Origin: Bergeyella sp.
GTDB taxonomy: Bacteria > Bacteroidota > Bacteroidia > Flavobacteriales > Weeksellaceae
DNA: 64,000 nucleotides
Direction: 5' to 3'
NCBI GenBank assembly: GCA_030263285.1
Contig: SZYB01000001.1
Location: 186,001-250,000, forward strand
The number at the start of each line of letters is the position of its first letter. The first letter of the stretch is position 1. Positions 46,461-58,002 of this stretch are shown here, piece after piece. The notes beneath the pieces are model-generated. The model made no database searches. It was not told the origin of the DNA and saw nothing but the letters and a program-made list of their open reading frames with translations. Position numbers and translations under genes: made by a program.

Positions 46461-47750
46461 ATGCTAGCAATTATAGGGTTTTTGATGATTGGTATTTTTA
46501 TGGTGCTTATAATGACAAAAAAGATGACACCATTAACATCCTTGGTTCTGGTGCCGGTTTTGGTGGCGGTGGTCGCAGGTTTTGGGGAGGGTTTGGGAGA
46601 CATGATGAAGGCCGGAGTAAAAGAAGTGTCTCTTACGGGAGTCATGCTTATTTTTGCCATTTTGTATTTTAGTCTGATGATTGATACCGGTCTATTTGAA
46701 CCTCTTATCAATTTGATTATAAATGCAGTAGGAGATGATCCGGTAAAGACCACCGTAGGTACTGCGGTTCTCACAATTTTAGTCTCTCTGGATGGTGATG
46801 GCGCCTCCACTTATATTATTGTTGTAGTTGCTCTGATGCCTTTATACAGAAGACAAGGACTCAATCCATTAGTTCTTACCTGTATTATTATGTTAGTGGC
46901 TGGAGTTATGAATATTCTTCCTTGGGGCGGACCTACGGCAAGGGTAATGAGCTCACTAAAATTGGGGCATGATCAGATTTTTGTTCCTCTTATTCCTGTC
47001 ATGGGCTTTGGTTTGGTATGGGTGTTTATCGCTGCCTACATATTAGGTGTTAGAGAAAAAAACAGAATTAGAAAATATGGAAAGTTTACCGAGTATAGTA
47101 ATGGCGATATTTCTGGGGAGAGGGATGTTGCTCTGGGAAGACCAAAACTTATATGGGTAAATTTTATTCTTACTCTTTCGCTGTTAATTGTAATGATTCT
47201 GGACGTTATTCCTTTGGCTATCGCTTTCATGATCGCTTTTTGTATCGCTTCCATCCTAAATTATCCGAAGCTAAAAGATCAGCAAAAAATTATGACAAAA
47301 CATGCAGGAAATGCTTTGGCAGTGGCCGGGATGATATTTGGAGCGGGTATTTTTACGGGAATACTCAATGGAACAGGAATTATGCATGCTATGGGAAGAG
47401 CCGTGATAGACATAGTACCCAGTAGTTGGGATCAGTACCTCTCTACTGTAACCGCAGTGTTTAGTATGCCTCTTACATTTTTTCTTACTAACGATGCATA
47501 TTACTTTGGTATCCTCCCTATTATAGTCGCTGCAGGAGAGCATTTTGGTATTGCCCCTGAAGTTATGGGCAGAGCAAGTCTAGTGGGACAAGCTTCGCAT
47601 CTTCTTAGTCCGCTTGTTCCTTCCACTTATCTTTTGGTTTCTTTGGCTGGAGTAGAATTTTCTGACCATTTAAGGTTTACTATTAAATGGGCTTTTGGAA
47701 CCTTTGTCTTCATGCTGGCGGGAGCTTTTATTTTGGGAGTGATTGCATGA
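46461..47750 (+). CDS. CitMHS-type citrate/divalent-metal symporter
   Basis: 429 residues with about 11-12 membrane segments. Matches the CitM family of the ion-transporter superfamily: LSLDGDGASTYIIVVVALMP-like signature VSLDGDGASTY near 112-122, NILPWGGPTARVM, and near the end LTNDAYYFGILPII. Family members import citrate complexed with Mg2+ or Ca2+, but substrate is not settled by sequence. Stands alone; ATG start. The following 330 bases hold the groES control region. Confidence 0.92.
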   Translation: MLAIIGFLMIGIFMVLIMTKKMTPLTSLVLVPVLVAVVAGFGEGLGDMMKAGVKEVSLTGVMLIFAILYFSLMIDTGLFEPLINLIINAVGDDPVKTTVGTAVLTILVSLDGDGASTYIIVVVALMPLYRRQGLNPLVLTCIIMLVAGVMNILPWGGPTARVMSSLKLGHDQIFVPLIPVMGFGLVWVFIAAYILGVREKNRIRKYGKFTEYSNGDISGERDVALGRPKLIWVNFILTLSLLIVMILDVIPLAIAFMIAFCIASILNYPKLKDQQKIMTKHAGNALAVAGMIFGAGIFTGILNGTGIMHAMGRAVIDIVPSSWDQYLSTVTAVFSMPLTFFLTNDAYYFGILPIIVAAGEHFGIAPEVMGRASLVGQASHLLSPLVPSTYLLVSLAGVEFSDHLRFTIKWAFGTFVFMLAGAFILGVIA

Positions 47751-47913
47751 ATTTTTTGTTTTTTCGTACATCTCTGGTGTAGCTATTTTTTTCATAATTC
47801 TCTTTGTCTGGGTGATCTTGGGTGTTAGCTGCTTAAAGTTTATGGGCGCATTATTTCCCCCGTATCATTTTAGGTGCACATCTTAAGATAGTGACATTTT
47901 TTCCGTAATTATT

Positions 47914-47928
47914 TGTCATTTACTGACA
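47914..47928. promoter_or_regulatory. Inverted-repeat operator/activator site upstream of groES
   Basis: TGTCA-TTTAC-TGACA, a 5-bp inverted repeat with a 5-base spacer; another TGACA half-site lies at 47892-47896. It sits about 100 bases upstream of the -24/-12-like promoter, where an enhancer-binding protein would act. Confidence 0.45.
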
Positions 47929-48026
47929 TTTTGTGTGGGAGTAAAATTATTGTTATTATTTAAATTACTGGTAATCTGTGTTTTTGTTTTGCATAATCAG
48001 AATACAAAATATCCCTTTCTTAGTAC

Positions 48027-48042
48027 TTGGCACAACTTTCGC
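48027..48042 (+). promoter_or_regulatory. Sigma-54-like -24/-12 promoter of groES-groEL
   Basis: TTGGCACAACTTTCGC has GG (48029-48030) and GC (48041-48042) exactly ten bases apart and matches YTGGCAC at the -24 box; the -12 box is TCGC rather than TTGC. Predicted start near 48054, leader about 30 bases. No TAnnTTTG element is present nearby. Confidence 0.5.
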
Positions 48043-48084
48043 GAGAGTGTCAGTCAAGGTTTAACCATTAAAATACAAAATATT

Positions 48085-48363
48085 ATGTCAGTAAAATTCA
48101 AACCATTAGCGGACAGGGTTTTGGTAGAGCCTAGTCCTGCGGAAACTAAAACAGCATCGGGGATTATCATTCCAGACACAGCGAAGGAAAAGCCACAGGA
48201 GGGTACTGTGGTGTCGGTAGGAGCCGGCAAGAAAGAAGAGCCTCTTACGGTGAAGGTGGGGGATAAAGTGCTTTATGGAAAGTATTCCGGAACGGAAATC
48301 AAGTTTGAGGGGAAGGATTATTTGATTGTAAGGGAATCTGATCTGTTGGGTGTGATAGGGTAG
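48085..48363 (+). CDS. groES: Co-chaperonin GroES
   Basis: 92 residues from the ATG at 48085 ([16 protein letters not shown]). The frame is open 50 codons further up but runs through the promoter. Mobile loop [14 protein letters not shown], roof and base strands [21 protein letters not shown]-terminus SDLLGVIG. Caps GroEL in ATP-driven protein folding. groEL starts 47 bases later in the same operon. Confidence 0.97.
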   Translation: MSVKFKPLADRVLVEPSPAETKTASGIIIPDTAKEKPQEGTVVSVGAGKKEEPLTVKVGDKVLYGKYSGTEIKFEGKDYLIVRESDLLGVIG

Positions 48364-48398
48364 AATCCAAGTAAGTTTTGTGTGAAAATTTAAATTAA

Positions 48399-50039
<1,641 letters not shown>

Positions 50040-50086
50040 GTTCTTTTTCCGGACCGGTTGCGAATCAGGTCTTGGAGAACAAGCAA

Positions 50087-50113
50087 AAAACGACCCCTTT
50101 GGGTCGTTTTTTT
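50087..50113 (+). terminator. Terminator of groES-groEL
   Basis: AAAACGACCC-CTTT-GGGTCGTTTT stem-loop (10-bp stem, 4-base loop) followed by TTT, 48 bases after the groEL stop. Confidence 0.85.
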
Positions 50114-50189
50114 CGTCTTTATAGGACAGAGAAACGAGTTTTAACTTTTTCTTCCCTCTATAAGGGAGATTTTTTTGATTTGAAATTCC

Positions 50190-50197
50190 TAATTTTG
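50190..50197 (+). promoter_or_regulatory. -7 promoter element of lysS
   Basis: TAATTTTG, exact TAnnTTTG match, 20 bases upstream of the lysS ATG at 50217. Confidence 0.6.
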
Positions 50198-50216
50198 TGT
50201 ACAAAAAAATAATACA

Positions 50217-51914
50217 ATGTCCTTATCCGAGCAGGAAATTATACGAAGAGAAAAGTTAAAAAAACTAGAAGCATTAGGAATAGAAGCATTTCCGGCAGCA
50301 GAATACAAAGTTACCGATACTACCCAAACGATAAAAGATCACTTTCAGGAAGGAAAAAAGGTAGTTATTGCGGGAAGGATGATGTCCAGAAGGATACAGG
50401 GAAAAGCAAGTTTTGCAGAACTTCAAGATTCAGAGGGAAGGATACAGTTGTATTTTAACAGAGACGAAATAGGTTCGGAAGGGGATCAATTTCTCTATAA
50501 TGAGGTGTATAAGTATCTTTTGGATATAGGGGATATCATAGGCGTAGAGGGAGAATTATTTACCACTCGGGTAGGGGAGAAAACGGTAATGGTGAAGAAT
50601 TTTACTTTGCTTACCAAGTCTCTAAGACCGTTACCGCAACCCAGAACCGATGAAAACGGAGTGGTGCATGATGCTTTTAATGACCCGGAACTTCGGTACA
50701 GACAGCGCTATGTGGATCTTATTATAAATCCGCAGGTAAAAGATATATTTATAAAGAGAACAAAGCTGTTTAATGCCATGCGTCAGTATTTTAATGATGC
50801 AGGCTATTTTGAGGTAGAAACCCCTGTATTACAGTCTATTCCGGGAGGAGCAGCAGCGAGGCCTTTTATTACACATCACAATGCACTGGATATTCCTCTT
50901 TATTTGAGAATTGCAAATGAACTTTACCTCAAAAGGCTTATTGTGGGAGGTTTTGATGGGGTATATGAGTTTTCTAAAAACTTTCGTAATGAAGGCATGG
51001 ATAGGCTACATAATCCGGAATTTACCGCCATGGAGATCTATGTTGCCTATAAAGATTATCATTGGATGATGGATTTTACAGAGAAACTCTTGGAACATTG
51101 TGCGATGGCGGTCAATGGTACTACGAAGGCTGTTTTTGCAGGTCGGGAAATAGATTTTAAAGCTCCCTATCCCAGAATATCCATGACGGAAGCTATTTTT
51201 AAATATACAGGATTTGATATTACCGATAAATCTGAGTTTGAGCTGAGAAGTTTTGCGCTTAGTGTAGGGATAGAGGTAGATGAGACGATGGGGAAAGGGA
51301 AGCTGATTGATGAGATTTTTGGAGAAAAATGCGAAAGAAAATTTATACAACCCACCTTTATCATTGATTATCCTATAGAGATGTCTCCGCTTACCAAAAA
51401 GCATAGGGAAAAGGAGGGACTTACCGAGCGTTTTGAGCTTATGATTTGTGGAAAGGAAGTAGCGAACGCCTATTCTGAGTTGAATGATCCTGTAGACCAA
51501 AGAACACGCATGGAAGAACAGCTAAGACTTTCTGAAAAAGGAGACGACGAAGCGATGTTTATAGATCAAGACTTTTTGCGTGCTCTGGAATATGGGATGC
51601 CCCCTACTTCCGGACTTGGGATTGGGATGGACCGACTGATCATGTTTCTTACGGGTAATGAGTCTATACAGGAGGTTTTATTTTTTCCTCAGATGAGACC
51701 GGAGAAAAACACGCTCACTTCTGAACTGACAGAAGATGAAAAACTTATTATGGACACTCTGGATTCCGAAAATGGGGAGGCTCTTTTGTCAGCATTTAAA
51801 GAATCCTCGGGTCTATCCGGAAAGAAATGGGACAAGGCTACAAAAAACCTTACCAAGAATGCTTATATAAAAATAGAAAAATTGGAAGATATTCTTTGGA
51901 TAAAGAAAATATAA
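50217..51914 (+). CDS. lysS: Lysyl-tRNA synthetase (class II)
   Basis: 565 residues. N-terminal OB-fold anticodon-binding domain ([20 protein letters not shown]), then the class II core: motif 1 in [15 protein letters not shown], motif 2 [19 protein letters not shown], motif 3 [14 protein letters not shown]. The C-terminal about 65-residue helical extension after motif 3 ([20 protein letters not shown]) is seen in flavobacterial LysS. ATG start; intact. Confidence 0.97.
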   Translation: MSLSEQEIIRREKLKKLEALGIEAFPAAEYKVTDTTQTIKDHFQEGKKVVIAGRMMSRRIQGKASFAELQDSEGRIQLYFNRDEIGSEGDQFLYNEVYKYLLDIGDIIGVEGELFTTRVGEKTVMVKNFTLLTKSLRPLPQPRTDENGVVHDAFNDPELRYRQRYVDLIINPQVKDIFIKRTKLFNAMRQYFNDAGYFEVETPVLQSIPGGAAARPFITHHNALDIPLYLRIANELYLKRLIVGGFDGVYEFSKNFRNEGMDRLHNPEFTAMEIYVAYKDYHWMMDFTEKLLEHCAMAVNGTTKAVFAGREIDFKAPYPRISMTEAIFKYTGFDITDKSEFELRSFALSVGIEVDETMGKGKLIDEIFGEKCERKFIQPTFIIDYPIEMSPLTKKHREKEGLTERFELMICGKEVANAYSELNDPVDQRTRMEEQLRLSEKGDDEAMFIDQDFLRALEYGMPPTSGLGIGMDRLIMFLTGNESIQEVLFFPQMRPEKNTLTSELTEDEKLIMDTLDSENGEALLSAFKESSGLSGKKWDKATKNLTKNAYIKIEKLEDILWIKKI

Positions 51915-52489
51915 ATGCCCTAAAGGAACCCATGTCTAGATGAACGGAAGCAGGGATCGTCTTATTTCTTGCTTTTTACTGACTCTTAGTTTTTTTAGGT
52001 TCAAGATGATTAATTTCCTTTTTTTGACAAAATTTTTTCAATAATTCGTTTTAAAATTTCTTTTCCGCTATCATTATATCAAAACCAGGTCCCCATTTTT
52101 AATTGATATGATGACCAGTACTAGTTGTTTTAAGACAAAAGAAACGAGAAGTATTGGCAGAAGTACAGAAAATACTTTTTGATGTAAGGGTGAACGATGA
52201 GAAGTTAGGGATTCTGTCAAGGTGGAAAAAAGTTTTAAAATAACATTAGTTTTTGCTCAAAAAAGTTATGATGCAGGGAAAATATCCATGTATGGCTTAT
52301 CTATTGCTGACAAGAATCTTGCTGATGCTAAAGGAAATCTGATACGAACGAACTATAACTATATTGTTTTCTATCCTAAATTTTGGCTGTTTATTTTTAT
52401 TGAAGAATACAAATAGTTGTAACACTCTCCGAAATTGGGACTTAGGGTTAAGATATTAAAAAGATTCACTCTAAATCCTTGGAATTATT
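51915..52489. other. Decayed DNA after lysS
   Basis: No intact gene. Two unexplained + strand frames overlap in different phases. VLRQKKREVLAEVQKILFDV continues to about 52243, and a 64-codon frame with a GTG start at 52222 (MEKSFKITLVFAQKSYDAGK, Lys-tail) ends at 52416. Neither is recognised. They may be pieces of a single broken gene, since one ends where the other begins. Confidence 0.4.
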
Positions 52490-52728
52490 TCGACAAAACA
52501 GAAAAGATGCAGTCATGGGTTTAAGTTAGGAGTTATTTTGGAAGCGTTAAAGGATCTGAGACTCTGGCGTCTTTGGCGAAAAAGTATGAGTTTCAACCCG
52601 CGCAAATATTCCTTTGGAAGTCTCAAGCAATGGTTGATGGGGTTCAGATTCTTGGGACAGAAGAAAGTGAACCCCCTACTGATCACGGGAAGAAATTAAT
52701 GTGGGCATACCCTGTCAGCATTGAATTT
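52490..52728 (+). pseudogene. IS3-family transposase OrfA remnant
   Basis: STKQKRCSHGFKLGVILEAL in one frame, then after a one-base shift GSETLASLAKKYEFQPAQIF followed by LWKSQAMVDG. Together these are the helix-turn-helix N-terminus of IS3/IS911-type OrfA (FKxxVxLEALK...LxELAxKYxxxPxQIxxWKxxF). The C-terminal leucine zipper and all of OrfB are absent, and no terminal inverted repeats are seen. The next gene's start follows within 50 bases. Confidence 0.78.
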
Positions 52729-52772
52729 TTTTTCGGAAATTGGGCGGTTTGAGATTTGAGTATAATACAAAC

Positions 52773-54188
52773 ATGAAAAGGAGTTCTGAATTAGAGGAGA
52801 GTGCGCTTAAACGAGGTTTAAAAAATAGGCACGTTCAGTTGATTGCTTTGGGGGGAGCCATAGGAACCGGACTTTTTCTAGGAATTGGTTCTGCGGCAGT
52901 TTTAGCTGGACCGTCTGTGATTCTGGGGTATGCGATTGCAGGGATTATCGCCTTTTTTATCATGCGGCAATTGGGCGAAATGGTGGTAGAAGAGCCTGTT
53001 TCCGGAAGTTTTTCTCATTTTGCGTATAAATATTGGGGAGCTTTTCCGGGCTTTGTTGCGGGGTGGAATTATTGGATGCTGTATGTTCTTGTGAGTATGT
53101 CAGAGCTTACGGCCATAGGGATTTACGTTCAGTTTTGGTGGCCGGAAATTCCGCTTTGGGAGAGTAGCCTGTTTTTCTTTATCGTTGTTAATGCACTTAA
53201 TTTAACCTCTGTCAAAATATATGGAGAAACGGAGTTTTGGTTTTCTATCATAAAGGTGACCGCGATTGTCTTAATGATCATTTTTGGTTTTTACCTTCTC
53301 ATTTCTGGGAGTGCCGGACCCGAGGTTGGGGTTTCTAATCTGTGGAATCACGGCGGATTCTTTCCCAGAGGAATATTACAGAAAGATGAAAGTGCAGGGT
53401 TTGAAGGGTTACTTGCAGCTATGGCGATTATTATGTTTTCTTTTGGGGGATTAGAACTTATAGGGATTACTGCTGCAGAGGCTGCCAATCCAGAGAAAAA
53501 TATTCCTAAGGCTACGAATCAGGTAATCTACAGAATATTAATATTTTATATGGGATCTCTTATTATTTTGTTTTCTCTTTCTCCTTGGTCAAAAATTACC
53601 GCAGGAAGTAGTCCCTTTGTCATGGTGTTTGAAAGGTTAGAAAGTATTGAATTTACTTTTTTGGGACGTCATTTCTATTTTATGCGTATTATGGCAAACG
53701 CTCTTAATATCATAGTGCTCACGGCTGCCTTATCGGTATATAATGGTTGTGTGTATAGTAATAGTCGGATGTTATATGGGTTATCTCAACAGGGGAATGC
53801 ACCCAAATTTTTATCTAAAGTTAGTAGTAAAGGAGTTCCTGTATTCGCTATTATGTTGTCTTCTTTTTTCGTTGCCTTTTGTGTTATTATTAATAAGATT
53901 TTACCAGACAAGGCACTTCAGATCCTAATTTCTCTAGTGGTTTCTACTCTCTTAATTAACTGGATTATGATCAGTCTCACACACCTTATGTTCAAGAAAA
54001 AGAATAAAAGAACAAAGTTTCCCTCTTTATTTTATCCATTGTCCAACTACATATGTCTTTTGTTTCTTTTGGGCTTGCTTGTGATCATGTGTATAACCGG
54101 GATGGGAGTTTCTGTTCTCCTTATTGTACCGTGGTTACTGTTGTTATTTTTGTTTTACTATTTTTTTGCAAGAAAACATCATCCCTAG
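52773..54188 (+). CDS. Amino-acid permease (APC superfamily, AAT type)
   Basis: 471 residues from the ATG at 52773 (MKRSSELEESALKRGLKNRH). The start at a TTG 11 codons earlier is less likely. Twelve membrane segments. GGAIGTGLFLGIGSA marks helix 1a/1b with its substrate-binding loop, and ITAAEAANPEKNIPKATNQ is typical of the AAT subfamily (AroP, LysP, ProY, GabP). Imports amino acids with protons; substrate not predictable. It follows the IS remnant directly. Confidence 0.92.
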   Translation: MKRSSELEESALKRGLKNRHVQLIALGGAIGTGLFLGIGSAAVLAGPSVILGYAIAGIIAFFIMRQLGEMVVEEPVSGSFSHFAYKYWGAFPGFVAGWNYWMLYVLVSMSELTAIGIYVQFWWPEIPLWESSLFFFIVVNALNLTSVKIYGETEFWFSIIKVTAIVLMIIFGFYLLISGSAGPEVGVSNLWNHGGFFPRGILQKDESAGFEGLLAAMAIIMFSFGGLELIGITAAEAANPEKNIPKATNQVIYRILIFYMGSLIILFSLSPWSKITAGSSPFVMVFERLESIEFTFLGRHFYFMRIMANALNIIVLTAALSVYNGCVYSNSRMLYGLSQQGNAPKFLSKVSSKGVPVFAIMLSSFFVAFCVIINKILPDKALQILISLVVSTLLINWIMISLTHLMFKKKNKRTKFPSLFYPLSNYICLLFLLGLLVIMCITGMGVSVLLIVPWLLLLFLFYYFFARKHHP

Positions 54189-54236
54189 CGTGTAAGTAAT
54201 CCGTTGTAATTAATTTTAGCTAAGGACATAATTTTT

Positions 54237-54244
54237 TATATTTG
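54237..54244 (+). promoter_or_regulatory. -7 promoter element of thyA
   Basis: TATATTTG, exact TAnnTTTG match; predicted start near 54249, leader about 20 bases. Confidence 0.55.
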
Positions 54245-54269
54245 GTCGTTGTAATCATTAAATAAGCTT

Positions 54270-55064
54270 ATGCAAAATTATCTAGATCTACTCCAGAAAA
54301 TATACCTGGAGGGGCAAGACAAAATGGACAGGACAGGTACAGGAACAAGAAGTATTTTTGGGTATCAGTTAAGGTATGATCTGGATGAGGGTTTTCCTCT
54401 GGTTACAACCAAAAAAATACATCTGAAGTCCGTTATTTATGAGCTTCTGTGGTTTCTGAAGGGAGGTACAAATGTAAAATATCTCAATGATCACGGGGTA
54501 ACCATCTGGGATGAATGGGCGGATGAAGAAGGAAATTTGGGTCCTGTATACGGAGCACAGTGGAGAAACTGGAAAGGAGCAGATGGTAGGGGGATAGACC
54601 AGATAACCGGTGTGATAGAGGGGATAAAGAAGAATCCAGATTCCAGGCGGCTTATTGTTTCCGCATGGAATGTATCAGAAATTCCGCTTATGGCTTTGGC
54701 CCCTTGTCACACCATGTTTCAGTTTTACGTGGCGAAGGGAAGGCTTTCATTACAGTTATACCAGAGAAGTGCAGATGTTTTTTTGGGAGTTCCGTTTAAT
54801 ATTGCCAGTTATGCTCTGCTTCTTAAGATGGTGGCTCAGGTTTGCGATCTGAAAGTGGGAGAGTACGTGCATTCATTTGGGGATGTACATATTTATAAAA
54901 ATCATTTTGAACAGGTAGAAAAACAGCTTTTGAGGACTCCAAGGCCACTCCCCGATATGAAGTTAAACCTGGAGATAAAGAATATTTTTGATTTTACTTT
55001 TCAGGATTTCATGTTGGAAAACTATGATCCGTACCCTGCTATTAAAGCCCCAGTTGCCGTTTAG
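54270..55064 (+). CDS. thyA: Thymidylate synthase
   Basis: 264 residues, the usual bacterial length. Makes dTMP from dUMP using methylene-tetrahydrofolate, tying it to FolP upstream in folate metabolism. Catalytic Cys146 in [12 protein letters not shown]; phosphate-binding [11 protein letters not shown] and [20 protein letters not shown]-terminus ends APVAV as expected. ATG start. Confidence 0.97.
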   Translation: MQNYLDLLQKIYLEGQDKMDRTGTGTRSIFGYQLRYDLDEGFPLVTTKKIHLKSVIYELLWFLKGGTNVKYLNDHGVTIWDEWADEEGNLGPVYGAQWRNWKGADGRGIDQITGVIEGIKKNPDSRRLIVSAWNVSEIPLMALAPCHTMFQFYVAKGRLSLQLYQRSADVFLGVPFNIASYALLLKMVAQVCDLKVGEYVHSFGDVHIYKNHFEQVEKQLLRTPRPLPDMKLNLEIKNIFDFTFQDFMLENYDPYPAIKAPVAV

Positions 55065-55121
55065 CCTTTTTATCCGAAAAATTTGTACATTGACCGAATC
55101 TAAGACACACGTAAGTTATAT

Positions 55122-57626
55122 ATGAAAAGAGTTATTTTAATCGCTGTTTCGGTCGTTTTGAGTCTTCAAAATTTTTATTCCCAGACAGAGACTTCAGGAA
55201 GGGAGCCCATTTACAGGGCGGCTGCAACAAAAAAAACCGAGCTCGTACATACCCGGCTTAAGGTCAGTTTTGGCTTTGACAAAGAAGAACTCTATGGAGA
55301 AGAATGGCTCACCGCCAAGCCTTTTTTCTATGCTACAGATTCGTTGATTCTGGATGCAAAAGCTATGCTCATCCATGAAGTGGCAATGGAGAAATACGGG
55401 AAAAAAAAACCATTAAAGTACACGTACGACTCTTCCGGTTTGAAGATAGGTTTGGATAGAGTTTATTCAAAAGACGAAAATTATACCGTGTACATAAAAT
55501 ATACGGCGAGACCTAATGAGATAGATAAAGGGGAAGGAGGAGTAATGAAGGAGAATAAAGGACTGTATTTCATAAACGCTCAGGGTAAAGATCCTGACAA
55601 ACCCACCCAAATATGGACTCAGGGGGAGACGGAATCCTCTTCGGTTTGGTTTCCTACGATTGATAAACCTAACCAAAAAACCACACAAGAAATTTATATG
55701 ACCGTGCCCGATAAATACGTTACGCTTTCCAACGGTCTTCTCAAAGATCAAAAAAAAGAGGCAGAGGGACAGAGAACAGATCATTGGGTAATGGATAAGA
55801 AACACGCTCCGTATCTGTTTTTCATGGGGGTAGGGGACTTCGCGGTTGTAAAAGATAAATGGAAAACCATCCCTGTAGATTACTATGTAGAGAAAGAATA
55901 TGCGCCTTATGCGAAAGAAATTTTTGGAAATACTCCAGAGATGATTACCTTTTTTTCTAAAAGACTTGGCTATGAGTTTCCGTGGCAAAAGTATTCTCAG
56001 ATTGTAGTGAGAGACTTTGTTTCCGGTGCTATGGAAAATACCACTGCGGTATCTCATTTAGATCTGGCTCAGCAGAAAAAGGGGGATTTAATTGACGAAA
56101 ATAAATGGGAAAGGGTGATCGCTCATGAATTGTTTCATCACTGGTTTGGTGATCTGGTGACTGCTGAAAGCTGGAGCAATCTTACCGTTAATGAATCCTT
56201 TGCAAATTATTCTGAGTATTTATGGAACGATTATAAGTACGGAAAAGATTATGCCGATTATTATCTTATCGGTGATCTGGAGAGGTATCTGAAGTCTGAG
56301 CAAGATTTTTTTAAGAATCTCGTGCGGTATGATTATAAAACCAGAGGCGAGATGTTTGATGTGGTGAGCTATAACAAAGGGGGAGGGATACTTCACATGC
56401 TTCGGAATTATCTTGGGGATGATGCATTTTTTACAGGGCTTACAGATTATCTAAAAACACATGAGTACGGTACAGCAGAAGTGGATATGCTGAGAATTTC
56501 TTTAGAAAAAGTATCGGGTAAAGATCTTAATTGGTTTTTTAATCAGTGGTATTTTGGGAGCGGACACCCCAGACTTTCCTATTCATACTCTTATGATGAT
56601 GCAAAAAAAGAAGTAAGGGTTTCTATTGATCAGTCTCAGAACTTGTATTTTCAGTTTCCTCTTTCTATTGACCTATATATAAAGGGCAAGCCGGAGAGAA
56701 AAAAAGTATGGATAAAGGCAAAACCCAAAAACAGCTTCACCTTTTCTGCCGGCAGAAATCCTGATTTTATAAGCATCAATCCTGATGGGGTCATCCTGTC
56801 CGAAATTAAAGAAAACAAGACACAGGCACAATACGCCACTCAGTATTTACGATCGAAAGACTTTTATGACAGGTATAGGGCCATAGTGGCTCTTTCTAAG
56901 GATACCAATAAAGAGGAGGTAGCGATAAAAACACTTGTGAAGGCATTAAGGGATCCTTTTTTCAGAATTCGGATTAAAGCGATCAAAAATCTGGATTTAT
57001 CAAATGCTCTGGTGGCCGGGCTCGCTACTTCAGAAATAGAGAAATTGGCGGAAAATGATGAAAAAACGCTGGTACAGGCGGCGGCTATTATGGCTCTTAC
57101 TCAAACGAATAACAAAAAGTTTTCAAAGATTTATGAACGGGGAATAAATGCCGTATCTAATGCCGTAAAGTATGCTTCCATAGTAGGTATATCTCAGATT
57201 GATCCCAACAGGGCATCGGGTCTGATCAGTAAAACGGATTTATCCAATGTTTCTGAAGAGACTATGGATATACTTTTGCCTATGATTATCAGGAACAGGA
57301 TAGAGAAACAAATGCCTGCAATTGCAAAAACAGTGGTGTTGTACCCTTATATTAAATTTCAGGATATGAAAAGGGGAGAGTTGGCGGAAGAAGGGTACAA
57401 CTGGATCATGAGTTCCGATAGCATGGAAGCTACAGAAAAAGCAATGAGTTTTCTCAAAACCATAAAAAAGGAAATAGGTAATAATCCACAAGCGAAAATG
57501 GCGATTGTATATGTTTTAAGAAATGGGCTCGCTCAGAAAACAAAATTGCTAGATGAGAACCCCTCTAATGCCTCAGTTAAAGGTCAGGTCGACCTAATTA
57601 ATAAAACAATAGAGCTGTACAAGTAA
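55122..57626 (+). CDS. M1 family metallo-aminopeptidase, secreted
   Basis: 834 residues with an N-terminal signal peptide (KRVILIAVSVVLSLQNFYSQ). The gluzincin core has the exopeptidase motif GAMENTTA, zinc ligands His335, His339 and Glu358 in HELFHHW...NE (HEXXH-x18-E), and the catalytic Tyr region. C-terminal about 250 residues resemble HEAT-like helices. Likely releases N-terminal residues from peptides in the periplasm or cell surface. Monocistronic, with a terminator at 57649. Confidence 0.93.
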   Translation: MKRVILIAVSVVLSLQNFYSQTETSGREPIYRAAATKKTELVHTRLKVSFGFDKEELYGEEWLTAKPFFYATDSLILDAKAMLIHEVAMEKYGKKKPLKYTYDSSGLKIGLDRVYSKDENYTVYIKYTARPNEIDKGEGGVMKENKGLYFINAQGKDPDKPTQIWTQGETESSSVWFPTIDKPNQKTTQEIYMTVPDKYVTLSNGLLKDQKKEAEGQRTDHWVMDKKHAPYLFFMGVGDFAVVKDKWKTIPVDYYVEKEYAPYAKEIFGNTPEMITFFSKRLGYEFPWQKYSQIVVRDFVSGAMENTTAVSHLDLAQQKKGDLIDENKWERVIAHELFHHWFGDLVTAESWSNLTVNESFANYSEYLWNDYKYGKDYADYYLIGDLERYLKSEQDFFKNLVRYDYKTRGEMFDVVSYNKGGGILHMLRNYLGDDAFFTGLTDYLKTHEYGTAEVDMLRISLEKVSGKDLNWFFNQWYFGSGHPRLSYSYSYDDAKKEVRVSIDQSQNLYFQFPLSIDLYIKGKPERKKVWIKAKPKNSFTFSAGRNPDFISINPDGVILSEIKENKTQAQYATQYLRSKDFYDRYRAIVALSKDTNKEEVAIKTLVKALRDPFFRIRIKAIKNLDLSNALVAGLATSEIEKLAENDEKTLVQAAAIMALTQTNNKKFSKIYERGINAVSNAVKYASIVGISQIDPNRASGLISKTDLSNVSEETMDILLPMIIRNRIEKQMPAIAKTVVLYPYIKFQDMKRGELAEEGYNWIMSSDSMEATEKAMSFLKTIKKEIGNNPQAKMAIVYVLRNGLAQKTKLLDENPSNASVKGQVDLINKTIELYK

Positions 57627-57648
57627 GACAAACGACGAAGGAGAGGAG

Positions 57649-57675
57649 TCCGGAAATTTATTTCCGGATTTTTTT
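57649..57675 (+). terminator. Terminator of the M1 aminopeptidase gene
   Basis: TCCGGAAA-TTTA-TTTCCGGA (8-bp stem, 4-base loop) followed by seven T. Confidence 0.85.
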
Positions 57676-57763
57676 GGTTGTAAGACCATTGTAAGACTGT
57701 CAAAGAATTCTGTATTGCCACTATGTAATGCTTTTGATCTGCTTTGTGACGTTAAGAAAAAAA

Positions 57764-57985
57764 TCAGAGATCGAATACGCCGGGCCTTCTGATAATAAAA
57801 ATATCTTTTACCCAAAGAAAAAAGGCAAGAAGGAGATAGAAAAGAAAAAAAACTCCGACGGTGGCAAAAGTAGAGTAGATAAAAAAAATCCGAAGTTTAG
57901 AAACAGGTATGCCCAGTTTTGTACCTGTTCTTGTAAGTACCCCAAACCATTTTCGTTCCAGTTGATGTTTTATACTGTATATCAT
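57764..57985 (-). CDS. PspC-domain membrane protein
   Basis: 73 residues. Basic N-terminus (IKHQLERKWFGVLTRTGTKL) with the PspC pattern GVxTRxGxKLGIPVSKLRIFF, then one strongly hydrophobic helix (about 35-58) and an FDL C-terminus conserved in flavobacterial PspC-like proteins. PspC is an envelope-stress sensor in proteobacteria; the short bacteroidetal version is of unknown function. Same strand and 17 bases downstream of bshA, so likely in that operon. Confidence 0.85.
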   Translation of the reverse strand: MIYSIKHQLERKWFGVLTRTGTKLGIPVSKLRIFFIYSTFATVGVFFLFYLLLAFFLWVKDIFIIRRPGVFDL

Positions 57986-58002
57986 GATGCCTTTAGGTTT
58001 AT

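Noticed and set aside
47935-48084. Upstream extension of groES as coding
   Set aside because: Runs through the -24/-12 promoter and gives an N-terminus foreign to GroES.
55467-56057. 196-codon reverse frame
   Set aside because: Antisense to the M1 aminopeptidase gene, no recognisable domain.
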